A stretch of DNA of 31,285 nt from CAYTET01 sp964436975 (GCA_964436975.1 CAYTET010000014.1:1-31285); one strand, 5' to 3'; shown: positions 15,120-23,261, counted from the first letter of the stretch. Notes: generated from the letters alone by a model not told the origin. Program-made: numbers and translations.

Positions 15120-15744
15120 GCTGCTTCACCAGAGTGATGACGGCCTGATAGGCCTGGTCGGCCAGGGAGGCCGCATCGGCAGAAGCATCGATGACAATAA
15201 AGCGGTCAGGCTGGTCTGCTATGACTTTCTGATAGCCTTCGGCCACCCGCTGGTGGAAGGCCAGCTTTTCCTGATCCAGCCGGTCGGATTTATCACGGCC
15301 GGTCAGCCGCTGCAGACCGACGGCCGGATCAATATCAAAGTAAAGCGTTTTATCCGGCATACAGCCGTCTATGGCAAACTGGTTGATGGCCCAAATTCTG
15401 TCAATGCCGATATGGCGGGCATAGCCCTGATAGGCTAAAGAACTGTCGATAAAGCGGTCGCACAGCACCAGCTGGCTGGCCTGTAAAGCCGGCTTTATGA
15501 CTTCAACAAGATGCTGGCGGCGGCTGGCGGCATACAGCAAAGCTTCGGTCCGGCTGTCTTCGGCAGTATTGGCCGGATCCAGAATGATCTGGCGGATCTG
15601 CTCGGCAATAGCGCTGCCGCCCGGTTCCCGGGTCTGAATAAAAGTCCGGCCTTCAGCAGCCAGCCGGCTGGCCACGGCGTTTAAAGCCGTTGTTTTGCCG
15701 GAACCGTCACAGCCCTCAAAAGTAATAAACAAGCCTTTTGCCAT
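15112..15744 (-). CDS. tmk: Thymidylate kinase
   Basis: The 210-residue enzyme phosphorylates dTMP to dTDP with ATP. The P-loop GCDGSGKT spans residues 11-18, followed by TREPGGSAIAEQIR (dTMP contacts), the DRF motif at 96-98 in LVLCDRFIDSSLAYQG, and a lid region around GRDKSDRLDQEKLAFHQRVAEGYQ. The length is normal. It is the first gene of the minus-strand operon with holB, ricT and rsmI. AGAGGTAGG precedes the ATG, and an extended -10 lies about 22 bases upstream. The Bacillota neighbours darA (yaaQ) and yaaR, often found between tmk and holB, are absent. Confidence 0.96.
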   Translation of the reverse strand: MAKGLFITFEGCDGSGKTTALNAVASRLAAEGRTFIQTREPGGSAIAEQIRQIILDPANTAEDSRTEALLYAASRRQHLVEVIKPALQASQLVLCDRFIDSSLAYQGYARHIGIDRIWAINQFAIDGCMPDKTLYFDIDPAVGLQRLTGRDKSDRLDQEKLAFHQRVAEGYQKVIADQPDRFIVIDASADAASLADQAYQAVITLVKQHV

Positions 15745-15766
15745 GATTGCCTACCTCTTGAGGTCA

Positions 15767-15775
15767 ATTATAGCA
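15767..15775 (-). promoter_or_regulatory. Extended -10 promoter of the tmk operon
   Basis: The minus strand reads TGCTATAAT, a perfect extended -10 element, predicting a start about 16 bases before the tmk ATG. No good -35 is seen at 17 bases, as is usual for extended -10 promoters. Confidence 0.6.
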
Positions 15776-15837
15776 TATTTAGCGCTCTTCAAATGGGCAA
15801 TGGGCCGCTCACCGGGGTCCCAAAAGGGGCCGTTTTG

Positions 15838-15846
15838 TGGTATACT
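15838..15846 (+). promoter_or_regulatory. Extended -10 promoter of the CarD-like gene
   Basis: TGGTATACT fits an extended -10 element, divergent from the tmk promoter and about 65 bases before the CarD-like start. The -35 is not recognisable. Confidence 0.5.
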
Positions 15847-15912
15847 TAGAGTGCCCGAGTTATTGGTTTGATATCCACAGCATCAGGAGTGTCGTAAAGT
15901 GAGGTGACAGTT

Positions 15913-16452
15913 GTGTATAAAAAGAATGAATATATCGTTCATAAGCATACCGTCTGCAAGATCAAGGCCATTATTCCCAATTACCGGCATAATGAGAAAT
16001 ACTATATGATGACCCCGGTTGATGACGCCACAGTTGATATTGCCGTTCCGGTTAAGGATGAAGCCGGCAGTCTGCGGCCGGTCATCTCCAAAGTTGATGC
16101 CGAAGCTCTGATCAAACGGATTCCCAAGATTGAGACGATTGCCAATCAGGACCGGACTCTGGAAAATGAGTACCGTGCGCTAATGAATTCCGACAATATT
16201 GAAGATGTCGTCAAGGTCATCAAGACAACTTATGCCCGCAACGATGCCCGTTCCAAAACCGGCCGTCATGCCGGCGAAAAGGACAGTGCTTATTTCAAGC
16301 GGGCTGAAAAGTCACTGTACACCGAACTGGCCGTCAGTCTGGGCATGACATATGAGCAGGCCAGCGCCTATGTGGCGGAAAAGCTGAAAAGCCAGGCCGC
16401 CGCAAAGAGCCCGGAAACGGCTAAAAAGAAAAAAACAGTCAAAGCCGGCTGA
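15913..16452 (+). CDS. CarD/CdnL-like RNA polymerase-interacting protein
   Basis: The N-terminus YKKNEYIVHKHTVCKIKAIIPNY aligns with the RNA polymerase-interacting domain of the CarD_CdnL_TRCF family, which typically starts with a short Met-Tyr/Phe-Lys and a V-x-H/P-x-x-G-like strand. The remainder (about 60-160) is helical, and the C-terminus is a lysine/alanine-rich tail. CarD proteins bind the polymerase beta subunit and stabilise open promoter complexes. I chose the GTG at 15913 because GAGGTG lies six bases upstream and the protein then begins as family members do; an in-frame GTG at 15904 would add three residues but lies inside that binding site. It stands alone, divergent from tmk. 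Confidence 0.78.
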   Translation: MYKKNEYIVHKHTVCKIKAIIPNYRHNEKYYMMTPVDDATVDIAVPVKDEAGSLRPVISKVDAEALIKRIPKIETIANQDRTLENEYRALMNSDNIEDVVKVIKTTYARNDARSKTGRHAGEKDSAYFKRAEKSLYTELAVSLGMTYEQASAYVAEKLKSQAAAKSPETAKKKKTVKAG

Positions 16453-16462
16453 TTGCAGCATC

Positions 16463-16491
16463 TTTACAATCGCCCGCCGGCACCGTATACT
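16463..16491 (+). promoter_or_regulatory. metG promoter
   Basis: TTTACA (16463-16468) and TATACT (16486-16491) are 17 bases apart. Transcription should start near 16498, at the beginning of the T-box leader. Confidence 0.75.
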
Positions 16492-16497
16492 GAAACA

Positions 16498-16731
16498 GGA
16501 AAAAGCGAAGAACGGCAGAGTAAGTGCAACTCTTTTACCAGCGAGTGATCGAAATGGTGCAAGATCACAAAAGGGGAACGCTGAACATGGGCCGCGAGCC
16601 GGTTTGCCGAACAGTTAGGCAGACCCGTTGCCGGCGTTAACGGATGAGAAGCAATTAAGGTGGTACCACGTCAGACGACGTCCTTGAGTGGTACCGCTTT
16701 TTTTATTCAAAAAGGGAAGGGTGAAGGGAAA
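16498..16731 (+). ncRNA. T-box riboswitch, methionine-specific
   Basis: The leader has the T-box family parts in order: a long Stem I with the distal GGTGCAA loop sequence (about 16555-16561), the specifier loop GAACATGG with codon ATG at 16587-16589, the T-box AAGGTGGTACCACG (about 16657-16670) and a terminator. Uncharged tRNA-Met should pair its anticodon with ATG and its ACCA end with the T-box bulge, stabilising the antiterminator and allowing metG expression. The ATG specifier agrees with the enzyme encoded. Confidence 0.92.
16662..16704 (+). terminator. T-box terminator
   Basis: GGTACCAC (16662-16669) and GTGGTACC (16688-16695) form the stem with an inner ACGTC/GACGT helix, followed by GC and seven T. 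The 5' arm is shared with the T-box antiterminator. Confidence 0.9.
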
Positions 16732-18672
16732 ATGAAAGAGAAAGAAAAATACTATATTACCACCGCTATTGCCTATGCCTCGGCTAAGCCGCATATCGGC
16801 AACACCTATGAAATCGTAATGGCTGATGCCATTGCCCGCTATAAGAGACAGCGCGGCTATGACGTCTTCTTTATGACGGGCTCTGACGAGCACGGCCAGA
16901 AGATTGAGGAAAAGGCCCGGGCGGCCGGCATGGAGCCGCAGGCTTATGTTGACCAGCAGGTTGCAGTCATCAAGCAGATCTGGGATCTGATGAACACTTC
17001 CTATGACAAGTTCATCCGGACCACCGACAAGGATCATGAGCTGCAGGTGCAGAAGATATTCAAGCGCTTCTACCAGCAGGGTGATATCTACAAGAGCGAA
17101 TATGAAGGCTGGTACTGCACGCCATGCGAATCTTTCTGGACCGATTCCCAGCTGGTTGACGGCAAATGTCCTGACTGCGGCCGGGAAGTGCACAAGGAAA
17201 AGGAAGAGTCTTATTTCTTCAAGATGAGCAAATATGCGCCCCAGCTGATCAAATACATTGAAGACAATCCGGATTTTATCCAGCCGGAATCCCGCAAAAA
17301 CGAAATGCTGAATAACTTTCTGAAGCCGGGTCTGCAGGATCTCTGTGTCTCGCGGACTTCCTTCAAGTGGGGCATTCCGGTGGATTTTGATGACCGGCAT
17401 GTGGTCTATGTCTGGATCGATGCGTTGAGCAACTATATTACCGGGCTGGGCTATGACGCTGACGGCAACAGTTCCGAACGGTTCAAGAAATACTGGCCGG
17501 CTGATCTGCACCTGATTGGCAAGGACATTGTCCGCTTCCATACCATTTACTGGCCGATCATGCTGCTGGCTTTGGGTCTGCCTTTGCCCAAGCAGGTTTT
17601 CGGTCATCCCTGGATGCTGTTTGGCAATGATAAAATGTCCAAGTCCAGAGGCAACATTATCTATGCTGATGACCTGGTCAACCATTTCGGCGTTGATGCC
17701 GTGCGTTATTTTGTGCTGCATGAAATGCCTTTCGGCCAGGATGGCACGATTACCTGGGATCTGGTCATTGAGCGGACTAATTCCGATCTGGCCAATATTC
17801 TGGGCAACCTGGTAAAAAGAACCCTGGCGATGTCCAACAAGTATTTCAGCGGGTTTATCGGCAAGGCTTCGGCCGGGCTGGAAAGCGATGCCGCCCTGCA
17901 GCAGGAAGCGGCCGCTGACATTGCCGCCTACCAGCAGTGCATGGATAAGCTGCGGATAACCGATGCCCTGGAGAAGATCTTTGATCTGATCCGCCGCTGT
18001 AATAAATACATTGACGAAACCGAACCCTGGCAGCTGGCCAAAGATCCGGCCAACCGGGACCGGCTTGATACGGTGCTGTACAATTTAATGGAAGGCATCC
18101 GCATCAGCGCCATTCTGCTGGAGCCGTTTATGCCCCAGACCAGTGAAATTATTCTGGACCAGCTGAATACGGCCAGACGCGATTATGATTCGCTGCTGCC
18201 TTTCGGCCAGCTGGAAAAAGAGCATGAAATAACCCATGAGCCGGCAACCCTGTTCGCCCGCATTGACGAAGAAAAGATGCTGGCCCAGCTTAAGGAGGAA
18301 GGCCTGATCAAACAGGACGAACCCCAGCCGGAGCCCACTGTCTTCAAAGAGCAGATCACCATTGATGATTTTACCCGGATGGATATAAAAGTCGGCCTGG
18401 TGCTGGCCTGCAGCAAGGTGGCCAAAACCGACAAGCTGCTGCAGTTTACTGTCAAGATCGGCACTGATACCCGCACCATTGTCTCCGGCATTGCCCAGTT
18501 CTACAAGCCGGAAGAATTAGTCGGCAGAAAGGTATTGGTTCTGGCCAATCTTAAGCCGCGCAAGGTTGCCGGCATCGAATCCAACGGCATGATTTTGTCA
18601 GCAGAAGACGCTGACGGTCATCTGGAAGTAGTCAGCACCGCCGCCGTGGACGACGGGGCCGAAGTTCACTGA
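16732..18672 (+). CDS. metG: Methionyl-tRNA synthetase
   Basis: The 646-residue class I synthetase charges tRNA-Met. It shows HIGN at residues 21-24, TGSDEHGQKI, a knuckle with Cys129/132 and Cys146/149, WIDALSNYITGLGY, KMSKS at 301-305, an anticodon-binding helical domain, and a C-terminal EMAP/Trbp111-type tRNA-binding domain from about residue 544 (IDDFTRMDIKVGLVL to the end), which usually dimerises the enzyme. I start at the ATG after GGGTGAAGGG; in-frame codons further upstream lie in the T-box terminator and are not used. Expression is controlled by the T-box leader. A terminator follows. Confidence 0.97.
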   Translation: MKEKEKYYITTAIAYASAKPHIGNTYEIVMADAIARYKRQRGYDVFFMTGSDEHGQKIEEKARAAGMEPQAYVDQQVAVIKQIWDLMNTSYDKFIRTTDKDHELQVQKIFKRFYQQGDIYKSEYEGWYCTPCESFWTDSQLVDGKCPDCGREVHKEKEESYFFKMSKYAPQLIKYIEDNPDFIQPESRKNEMLNNFLKPGLQDLCVSRTSFKWGIPVDFDDRHVVYVWIDALSNYITGLGYDADGNSSERFKKYWPADLHLIGKDIVRFHTIYWPIMLLALGLPLPKQVFGHPWMLFGNDKMSKSRGNIIYADDLVNHFGVDAVRYFVLHEMPFGQDGTITWDLVIERTNSDLANILGNLVKRTLAMSNKYFSGFIGKASAGLESDAALQQEAAADIAAYQQCMDKLRITDALEKIFDLIRRCNKYIDETEPWQLAKDPANRDRLDTVLYNLMEGIRISAILLEPFMPQTSEIILDQLNTARRDYDSLLPFGQLEKEHEITHEPATLFARIDEEKMLAQLKEEGLIKQDEPQPEPTVFKEQITIDDFTRMDIKVGLVLACSKVAKTDKLLQFTVKIGTDTRTIVSGIAQFYKPEELVGRKVLVLANLKPRKVAGIESNGMILSAEDADGHLEVVSTAAVDDGAEVH

Positions 18673-18679
18673 GACAGCA

Positions 18680-18708
18680 GGGAGACGGGTCAAAGCGTCT
18701 CCCTTTTA
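18680..18708 (+). terminator. metG terminator
   Basis: GGGAGACG and CGTCTCCC form a perfect 8-bp stem followed by TTTT. Confidence 0.85.
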
Positions 18709-18713
18709 TACGG

Positions 18714-18742
18714 TAGAAAAAAGCGGGACGATAGGTTATCAT
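18714..18742 (+). promoter_or_regulatory. Possible rlmH promoter
   Basis: TAGAAA and TATCAT are 17 bases apart, about 20 bases before the rlmH start. The -35 matches at 4 of 6 positions. Confidence 0.4.
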
Positions 18743-18761
18743 AAAGCCGGGAAGTGATACG

Positions 18762-19229
18762 ATGATTCAGATTATTGCGGTCGGCAAAATCAAGGAAAAA
18801 GCCACCGCCGCCTTAATTGACGAATACCTGAAGCGGCTGGGCGGTTTTACGACGTTGAATATAGAACAGGTAGCCGATCAGCCCAACGATAACGACAATA
18901 TGGATGAGGTCGTCAAGAAGATCGAGGGTGAAAGAATCATCGCTCGAATCAAGCCTCACAGTTATATCGTGCTGCTTGATCTGACCGGCCGCCAGCTGAC
19001 CAGTGAGCAGCTGGCCGCTAAAATCCAGGATATCTATTCCTACCACAGCAGCAATATCACTTTTATCATCGGCGGCTCACTCGGTGTCAGCCCGCAGGTC
19101 AGACAGAAGGCTGATTATATCTGGAAACTGTCAGAGCTGACTTTTCCGCACAATCTGGTCCGGATCCTGCTATTGGAGCAGATCTACCGCAGCTATAAGA
19201 TTCTAAATCATCAGCCCTATCATAAATAA
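18762..19229 (+). CDS. rlmH: 23S rRNA (pseudouridine1915-N3)-methyltransferase
   Basis: The 155-residue SPOUT-fold enzyme methylates pseudouridine 1915 in helix 69 of 23S rRNA. The SAM-binding knot is visible as FIIGGSLGVS (Gly104-Gly105), preceded by YIVLLDLTGRQLTSE and followed by LTFPHNLVRILLLEQIYRSYKILNHQPYHK, the hallmark end of the family with the final YHK/R. Length is exactly as expected. GGAAGTGAT precedes the ATG. It is followed after 13 bp by an mscS gene, probably in one operon. Confidence 0.97.
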   Translation: MIQIIAVGKIKEKATAALIDEYLKRLGGFTTLNIEQVADQPNDNDNMDEVVKKIEGERIIARIKPHSYIVLLDLTGRQLTSEQLAAKIQDIYSYHSSNITFIIGGSLGVSPQVRQKADYIWKLSELTFPHNLVRILLLEQIYRSYKILNHQPYHK

Positions 19230-19242
19230 AGGAGGCGGCGCT

Positions 19243-20070
19243 ATGGAAACCATCATCAAGCATCTGGACGCTCTGTTTGTCAACGGCTTTTACGATTCAT
19301 TGATCGCAATTGTTCTGCTGCTGATTATCGGCTGGATTGTCAACCGGGTGGGCCGGCATATCATCAAAAAGATGAACAGCCGCAACCAGAAACTGGTTCT
19401 GAATGTCTATACTACGGTGATCCGGATTCTCATCATTATCGGCATCGGCCAGCAGCTGAAAATGTTTGAAGGGCTGGGCACGGCACTGATTACTTCCTCG
19501 GGGATTATTGCCGTGGTGCTCAGTCTGACGGCCCAGGAGACGCTGAATGATATTATTTCCGGAGTTCTCATCAATATCAACCGGCCTTATGAAATCGGCG
19601 ATGTGATAAAGGTCAATGACCGGCTGGGCACGGTTACCGAAATAAATCTGCCCAATACCGTCATCAAGACCAGCAACAATTCCGCGCTGGTAATACCCAA
19701 CAGTGTCATGAACGGCAACGGCATTGAAAACCTGACCCGCTATAAGGGGCCGGTCAACAATTATCTGAAAATCACCATCAGCCGGACCGCCGATATTGCC
19801 AAGGCCAAAAAGATCATGGCGGATATTATTGCTGCCCATCCCGGCTTTGTGGATACCCGCAGCCGCCAGCAGATTGCCGACAAAGTGCCGGCGGTCAATG
19901 TGCTGGTTGCCGGCATCAGCGAGACCGGCGTTGAACTGTCGGCGGCGGTCTGGTCGACTGACTTTAACGCTTCCTGGCAGCAGCTGTCGGATCTGCGCCA
20001 GCAGATAATGACGGCTTTTGCCAAAAACAAGGCTTTCAAACCGGTGGCCAGTGTCAATGTTGTCGAGTAA
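19243..20070 (+). CDS. mscS: Small-conductance mechanosensitive channel, MscS family
   Basis: The 275-residue protein has three hydrophobic helices (about 16-36, 57-75 and 82-104). The third, pore-lining one reads LITSSGIIAVVLSLTAQETLNDIISG, followed by the family signature INRPYEIGDVIKVNDRLGTVTEINLPNTVIKTSNNSALVIPNS of the beta domain. It should form a heptamer in the cytoplasmic membrane that opens under tension to release solutes on osmotic downshift. The C-terminal alpha/beta domain is normal. AGGAGGCGG precedes the ATG. It probably shares a transcript with rlmH; no terminator is seen between it and the HPr promoter. Confidence 0.93.
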   Translation: METIIKHLDALFVNGFYDSLIAIVLLLIIGWIVNRVGRHIIKKMNSRNQKLVLNVYTTVIRILIIIGIGQQLKMFEGLGTALITSSGIIAVVLSLTAQETLNDIISGVLININRPYEIGDVIKVNDRLGTVTEINLPNTVIKTSNNSALVIPNSVMNGNGIENLTRYKGPVNNYLKITISRTADIAKAKKIMADIIAAHPGFVDTRSRQQIADKVPAVNVLVAGISETGVELSAAVWSTDFNASWQQLSDLRQQIMTAFAKNKAFKPVASVNVVE

Positions 20071-20074
20071 GTTA

Positions 20075-20103
20075 TTGAAAAACGTCCGGCGTTGTAATAA
20101 TAT
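20075..20103 (+). promoter_or_regulatory. HPr gene promoter
   Basis: TTGAAA (20075-20080) and TAATAT (20098-20103) are 17 bases apart, placing transcription start near 20110, just ahead of TGGAGGT and the ATG. Confidence 0.7.
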
Positions 20104-20127
20104 AAGTTTAATAGTGGAGGTCATGAA

Positions 20128-20394
20128 ATGAAAGAGATTAAAGTTATGGTCATTGACCCAGTAGGATTACATGCCCGCCCTGCGACGGTTGCCGTTAATG
20201 CGGCATCCAAGAGCAAATGCAAGGTAACAATTGCGTTTAAAGGGCGCTCTGTCGATATGAAGTCGATTATGGGCGTTATGTCACTGGGGATTCCGACACA
20301 GTCGGAAATCGTCATCACATGTGATGGCGACGATGAAGAAAAAGCCCTGCAGCTGATCGAAGAGACGCTGCGGACCCAAAAAGTCATTGCGTAA
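20128..20394 (+). CDS. ptsH: Phosphocarrier protein HPr
   Basis: The 88-residue protein is HPr of the sugar phosphotransferase system. His15 in VGLHARPA receives phosphate from enzyme I and passes it to EIIA domains. Ser46 in VDMKSIMGVMSLGI is the site used by HPr kinase/phosphorylase in Bacillota for CcpA-mediated catabolite repression, so both functions are probably present. Length and motifs are standard, and Crh-like proteins (which lack His15) are excluded. It is monocistronic, with its own promoter and terminator; ptsI is not next to it, which is common outside Bacilli. Confidence 0.95.
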   Translation: MKEIKVMVIDPVGLHARPATVAVNAASKSKCKVTIAFKGRSVDMKSIMGVMSLGIPTQSEIVITCDGDDEEKALQLIEETLRTQKVIA

Positions 20395-20416
20395 TTCTAT
20401 TTACATACTGACACAC

Positions 20417-20442
20417 AAAAGAAAGAGCAATCTTTCTTTTTT
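20417..20442 (+). terminator. HPr gene terminator
   Basis: AAAAGAAAGA and TCTTTCTTTT form a perfect 10-bp stem with a GCAA loop and run into TT. Confidence 0.85.
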
Positions 20443-20544
20443 AATGCGTTTCTGCTATCATACCTCTTATGCTGTTTACTGAAAGGAGAAACAACAAAAA
20501 ACAAAATATAATTGAAGAATTTAAGGGAAAGAGGATAAAGAAAA

Positions 20545-21450
20545 GTGAAAGAAAAACGTGAAAAGAAGCGCGGCGACCGCCACGATGGCTATCTGATCCA
20601 TACCAGCGACCCGCTTCATTTGTTTATGCCGTATCTATTGGGCAACCGCACTGATAATGAAGCCGTTATGACCGAATGCGTCGATCTGAGTGCGGCTGAT
20701 GCCTATTTAAAAAAGATTAATGAAGAGCGCAAGCCGGAGCATCCCTATACCCTGTTCCATCTGTTCTGCGCGGCCTTAGCCAAGGTGTTTGCCCTGCGGC
20801 CCAAGATGAATTACTTCATTCAGAACGGGCGTATGTATGAGCGGGCGGATATTAACTTCTCCTTTGTGGCCAAGCGTAAATTTGCCGACAATGGTGAAGA
20901 GGCGCTTATCATTATGAAAATGGACGAGGAAGACGGCCAGCCGTCGCCGCTGCAGCAGGCGCATGACAAGGTCTGCGCTGAAGTCTACAAGATGCGCCAG
21001 GAAACCTCCAGTGATGACGGCACGACCGAGCAGTTAGCCTGGATGACCAAGCTGCCCCGCTTTGTTCTGAAAGGATTGGTCCGGATACTGAAATGGATGG
21101 ACCGGACCGACCGGCTGCCTAAAGTGCTCAATGATGTCAACCCCTACAATGTATCGGTTTTCATTACCAATCTGGGCAGCATCAAAATGTCAGCCAGCTA
21201 TCATCATCTGACTAACTTCGGCACCAATTCGTTCTTCTTCATCATCGGGGAAAAGCAGCTCAAGCCCTCCTTTGATGAAAAGGGCAATGTCACCATGACG
21301 CCCCATGTTGATTTCGGGGCCACCATTGATGAAAGAATCGGTGACGGCTTCTATTTTGCCAAGAGTTTGAAGCTGCTGAAGTATCTGTTTAATAATCCGG
21401 AATTGCTGGATAAGCCATTGGATGAACCGGTCGACTGGACCGATAAATAG
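20545..21450 (+). CDS. E2/CAT-fold acyltransferase-like protein lacking the catalytic His
   Basis: The 301-residue protein aligns with the catalytic domain of 2-oxoacid dehydrogenase E2 components and chloramphenicol acetyltransferase: ALAKVFALRPKMNYFIQNG, an INFSFVAKR strand, NVSVFITNLGSIKM, HHLTNFGTNSFFFIIGEK and a C-terminal helix after DGFYFAKSLKLLKYL. The active-site motif of the fold is HxxxDG; here it reads ERIGDG (residues 263-268), so the catalytic His is replaced by Glu263. There is no lipoyl domain, no E1-binding domain and no E1 or E3 gene nearby. Acyltransferase activity is therefore doubtful. It starts at GTG with AGAGG upstream. A terminator follows. Confidence 0.75.
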   Translation: MKEKREKKRGDRHDGYLIHTSDPLHLFMPYLLGNRTDNEAVMTECVDLSAADAYLKKINEERKPEHPYTLFHLFCAALAKVFALRPKMNYFIQNGRMYERADINFSFVAKRKFADNGEEALIIMKMDEEDGQPSPLQQAHDKVCAEVYKMRQETSSDDGTTEQLAWMTKLPRFVLKGLVRILKWMDRTDRLPKVLNDVNPYNVSVFITNLGSIKMSASYHHLTNFGTNSFFFIIGEKQLKPSFDEKGNVTMTPHVDFGATIDERIGDGFYFAKSLKLLKYLFNNPELLDKPLDEPVDWTDK

Positions 21451-21457
21451 TGGACGA

Positions 21458-21490
21458 AGGACTCGGCCGGCAGGGCCTGGGTCCTTTTTT
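21458..21490 (+). terminator. Terminator of the E2-like gene
   Basis: AGGACTCGGCC pairs with GGCCTGGGTCCT with minor imperfection, followed by a run of T. Confidence 0.82.
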
Positions 21491-21526
21491 ACGGGCGATA
21501 ACTGCCCGCAGCGCCTTAAATGTCTG

Positions 21527-21532
21527 TATAAT
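21527..21532 (+). promoter_or_regulatory. -10 box of the phosphohexomutase gene
   Basis: A perfect TATAAT lies about 36 bases before the start codon. No convincing -35 stands at 17 bases. Confidence 0.45.
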
Positions 21533-21567
21533 GAAGTAAGCAAGCATCATTTACAGGGAGGAAAATT

Positions 21568-23259
21568 ATGGTCAATGAAGCATATCAGCGCTGGCTGAAT
21601 TATCCGGATATGGATCCGACGCTGAAAAAAGAACTGCAGGAAATGAACGCCGAACAGATCAATGACGCCTTTTATACCAATCTGGCTTTCGGCACCGCCG
21701 GCATGCGGGGACTGATCGGAGCCGGCACCAACCGGATGAACATTTATACCGTCCGCAAGGCCAATGTCGGTTATGGCCAGTACCTGCTGACCCTGAGTGA
21801 GCATCCGTCAGTGGCTATTGCCTATGACAACCGTTATTACTCGCCGGAATTTGCCCAGGAAAGCGCCAATGTGCTGGCGTCAATGGGTATTATGTGTTAC
21901 CTGTTCACCTCGCTGCGGCCGACCCCGGAGCTGAGCTATGCGGTGCGCTATCTGCAGTGCACCGGCGGCATCGTCGTTACGGCTTCCCACAATCCCAAGG
22001 AATACAACGGGTATAAGGTCTATGATGAGACCGGCTGCCAGCTGACTCCGGAAAAGATTGCCAAGGTCATTGCCAATGTGGATAAGATCAGTGATGAGCT
22101 GGCCATTAATCCCCAGCTGAGCGAAGCGCAGAAGGAACTGATCAAGCCGATCGACCAGCAGATTGATATTCCTTACATCAGGGAAGTGCTGACGGTTCAG
22201 CTTAATCCCCAGCTGGACAAAGACAACTTTTCTATTGTATTTACACCCCAGCATGGCACGGCCAATCATTCGGTCCGCACCCTGTTTGAATTAATCGGCT
22301 TTCACTGCATCCCGGTAGTGGAGCAGTGTGTGCCGGATCCGGCTTTCTCCCAGACTGTTGTTCCTAATCCGGAAGATCCCCGGGCGTATGAACTGGCCAT
22401 ATCCTATGCCCAGAAAAACAACGCCGATATCGTGCTTTCAACCGATCCGGACGCTGACCGGGTCGGGGTAGTGGTCAAAGACCGCTTCGGCCATTACACG
22501 CTGATGAGCGGCAACCAGACCGGGTCGGTTCTGCTGGAGTATGTCTTTTCCCAGCTGACGGCCAAAGGCAAAATGCCGGAAAATCCGGTAATGTTCAATA
22601 CGGTAGTGACCAGCGATCTGGGTGAGAAAATTGCCGCGCATTACGGCGTGGCAACTGAAAAGACGCTGACTGGCTTTAAATATATCGGAGCCAAGATTCA
22701 CGGCTATGAAGCCAGCCACCAGCGCAACTTTGTCTTTGGCTATGAGGAGAGCTACGGCTATCTGCTCAAGCCGTTTGTCCGGGACAAGGATGCCAACCAG
22801 TCCTGCGTCATCATTGCCGAAGCCGCGGCCTATTACAAGCAGCAGAACAAGACGCTGCTGGATGTGCTGGACCAGCTCTATCAGACTTACGGCTATTACC
22901 GGGAAACCCAGCAGTCTATCAGTCTGCCGGGCGAAGACGGCAGCGAAAAACTGAAGAAACTTCTGCAGAAACTGCGCGCCCATGTTCCCAGCCAGCTGGC
23001 CGGACATGTCATTGTCAAATATGAGGACTATGGCACCCAGAAGCAGTACACCGGGTCAGCTGAAAGCGACCTGAAGGGCTTTGATGTCAGCGATGTTTTG
23101 AAATACTATATGGATGACGAAAGCTGGATTGCCATCAGGCCGTCCGGCACAGAGCCGAAATGCAAGTTCTATTACTGCATTAAAGGGCGCAGCGATGCTG
23201 ATGCCAAGATGAAGACTGAAGAATACTACCGGGCCATTAAAGACCTGACAGAGGAATAA
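21568..23259 (+). CDS. pgcA: Phosphoglucomutase/phosphomannomutase (alpha-D-phosphohexomutase)
   Basis: The 563-residue enzyme interconverts hexose-1- and hexose-6-phosphates. All four family loops are present: catalytic Ser140 in TASHNPKEYNGYKVY, the Mg2+ loop DPDADR (293-298), the sugar-selecting loop GYEESYGY and the phosphate-binding RPSGTEPK from Arg524. The architecture and length match PgcA of B. subtilis. It probably feeds glucose-1-phosphate from the glycogen phosphorylase encoded 3.3 kb downstream into glycolysis and also supplies envelope sugar precursors. GGGAGGAAAA gives a strong ribosome binding site. A small lipoprotein gene begins two bases after its stop codon. Confidence 0.93.
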   Translation: MVNEAYQRWLNYPDMDPTLKKELQEMNAEQINDAFYTNLAFGTAGMRGLIGAGTNRMNIYTVRKANVGYGQYLLTLSEHPSVAIAYDNRYYSPEFAQESANVLASMGIMCYLFTSLRPTPELSYAVRYLQCTGGIVVTASHNPKEYNGYKVYDETGCQLTPEKIAKVIANVDKISDELAINPQLSEAQKELIKPIDQQIDIPYIREVLTVQLNPQLDKDNFSIVFTPQHGTANHSVRTLFELIGFHCIPVVEQCVPDPAFSQTVVPNPEDPRAYELAISYAQKNNADIVLSTDPDADRVGVVVKDRFGHYTLMSGNQTGSVLLEYVFSQLTAKGKMPENPVMFNTVVTSDLGEKIAAHYGVATEKTLTGFKYIGAKIHGYEASHQRNFVFGYEESYGYLLKPFVRDKDANQSCVIIAEAAAYYKQQNKTLLDVLDQLYQTYGYYRETQQSISLPGEDGSEKLKKLLQKLRAHVPSQLAGHVIVKYEDYGTQKQYTGSAESDLKGFDVSDVLKYYMDDESWIAIRPSGTEPKCKFYYCIKGRSDADAKMKTEEYYRAIKDLTEE

Positions 23260-23261
23260 AA

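Noticed and set aside
16660..16731. Upstream in-frame extension of metG
   Set aside because: It would be translated from within the T-box terminator and lacks a ribosome binding site; the ATG at 16732 gives the normal MetG N-terminus.
16615..17721. 368-codon antisense frame over metG
   Set aside because: It is a reverse-strand shadow of a clear metG; the frame stays open because of codon bias and shows no motif or start signal.
19297..20124. 275-codon antisense frame over mscS
   Set aside because: The sense strand encodes a complete MscS channel; the antisense frame is a by-product of codon use.
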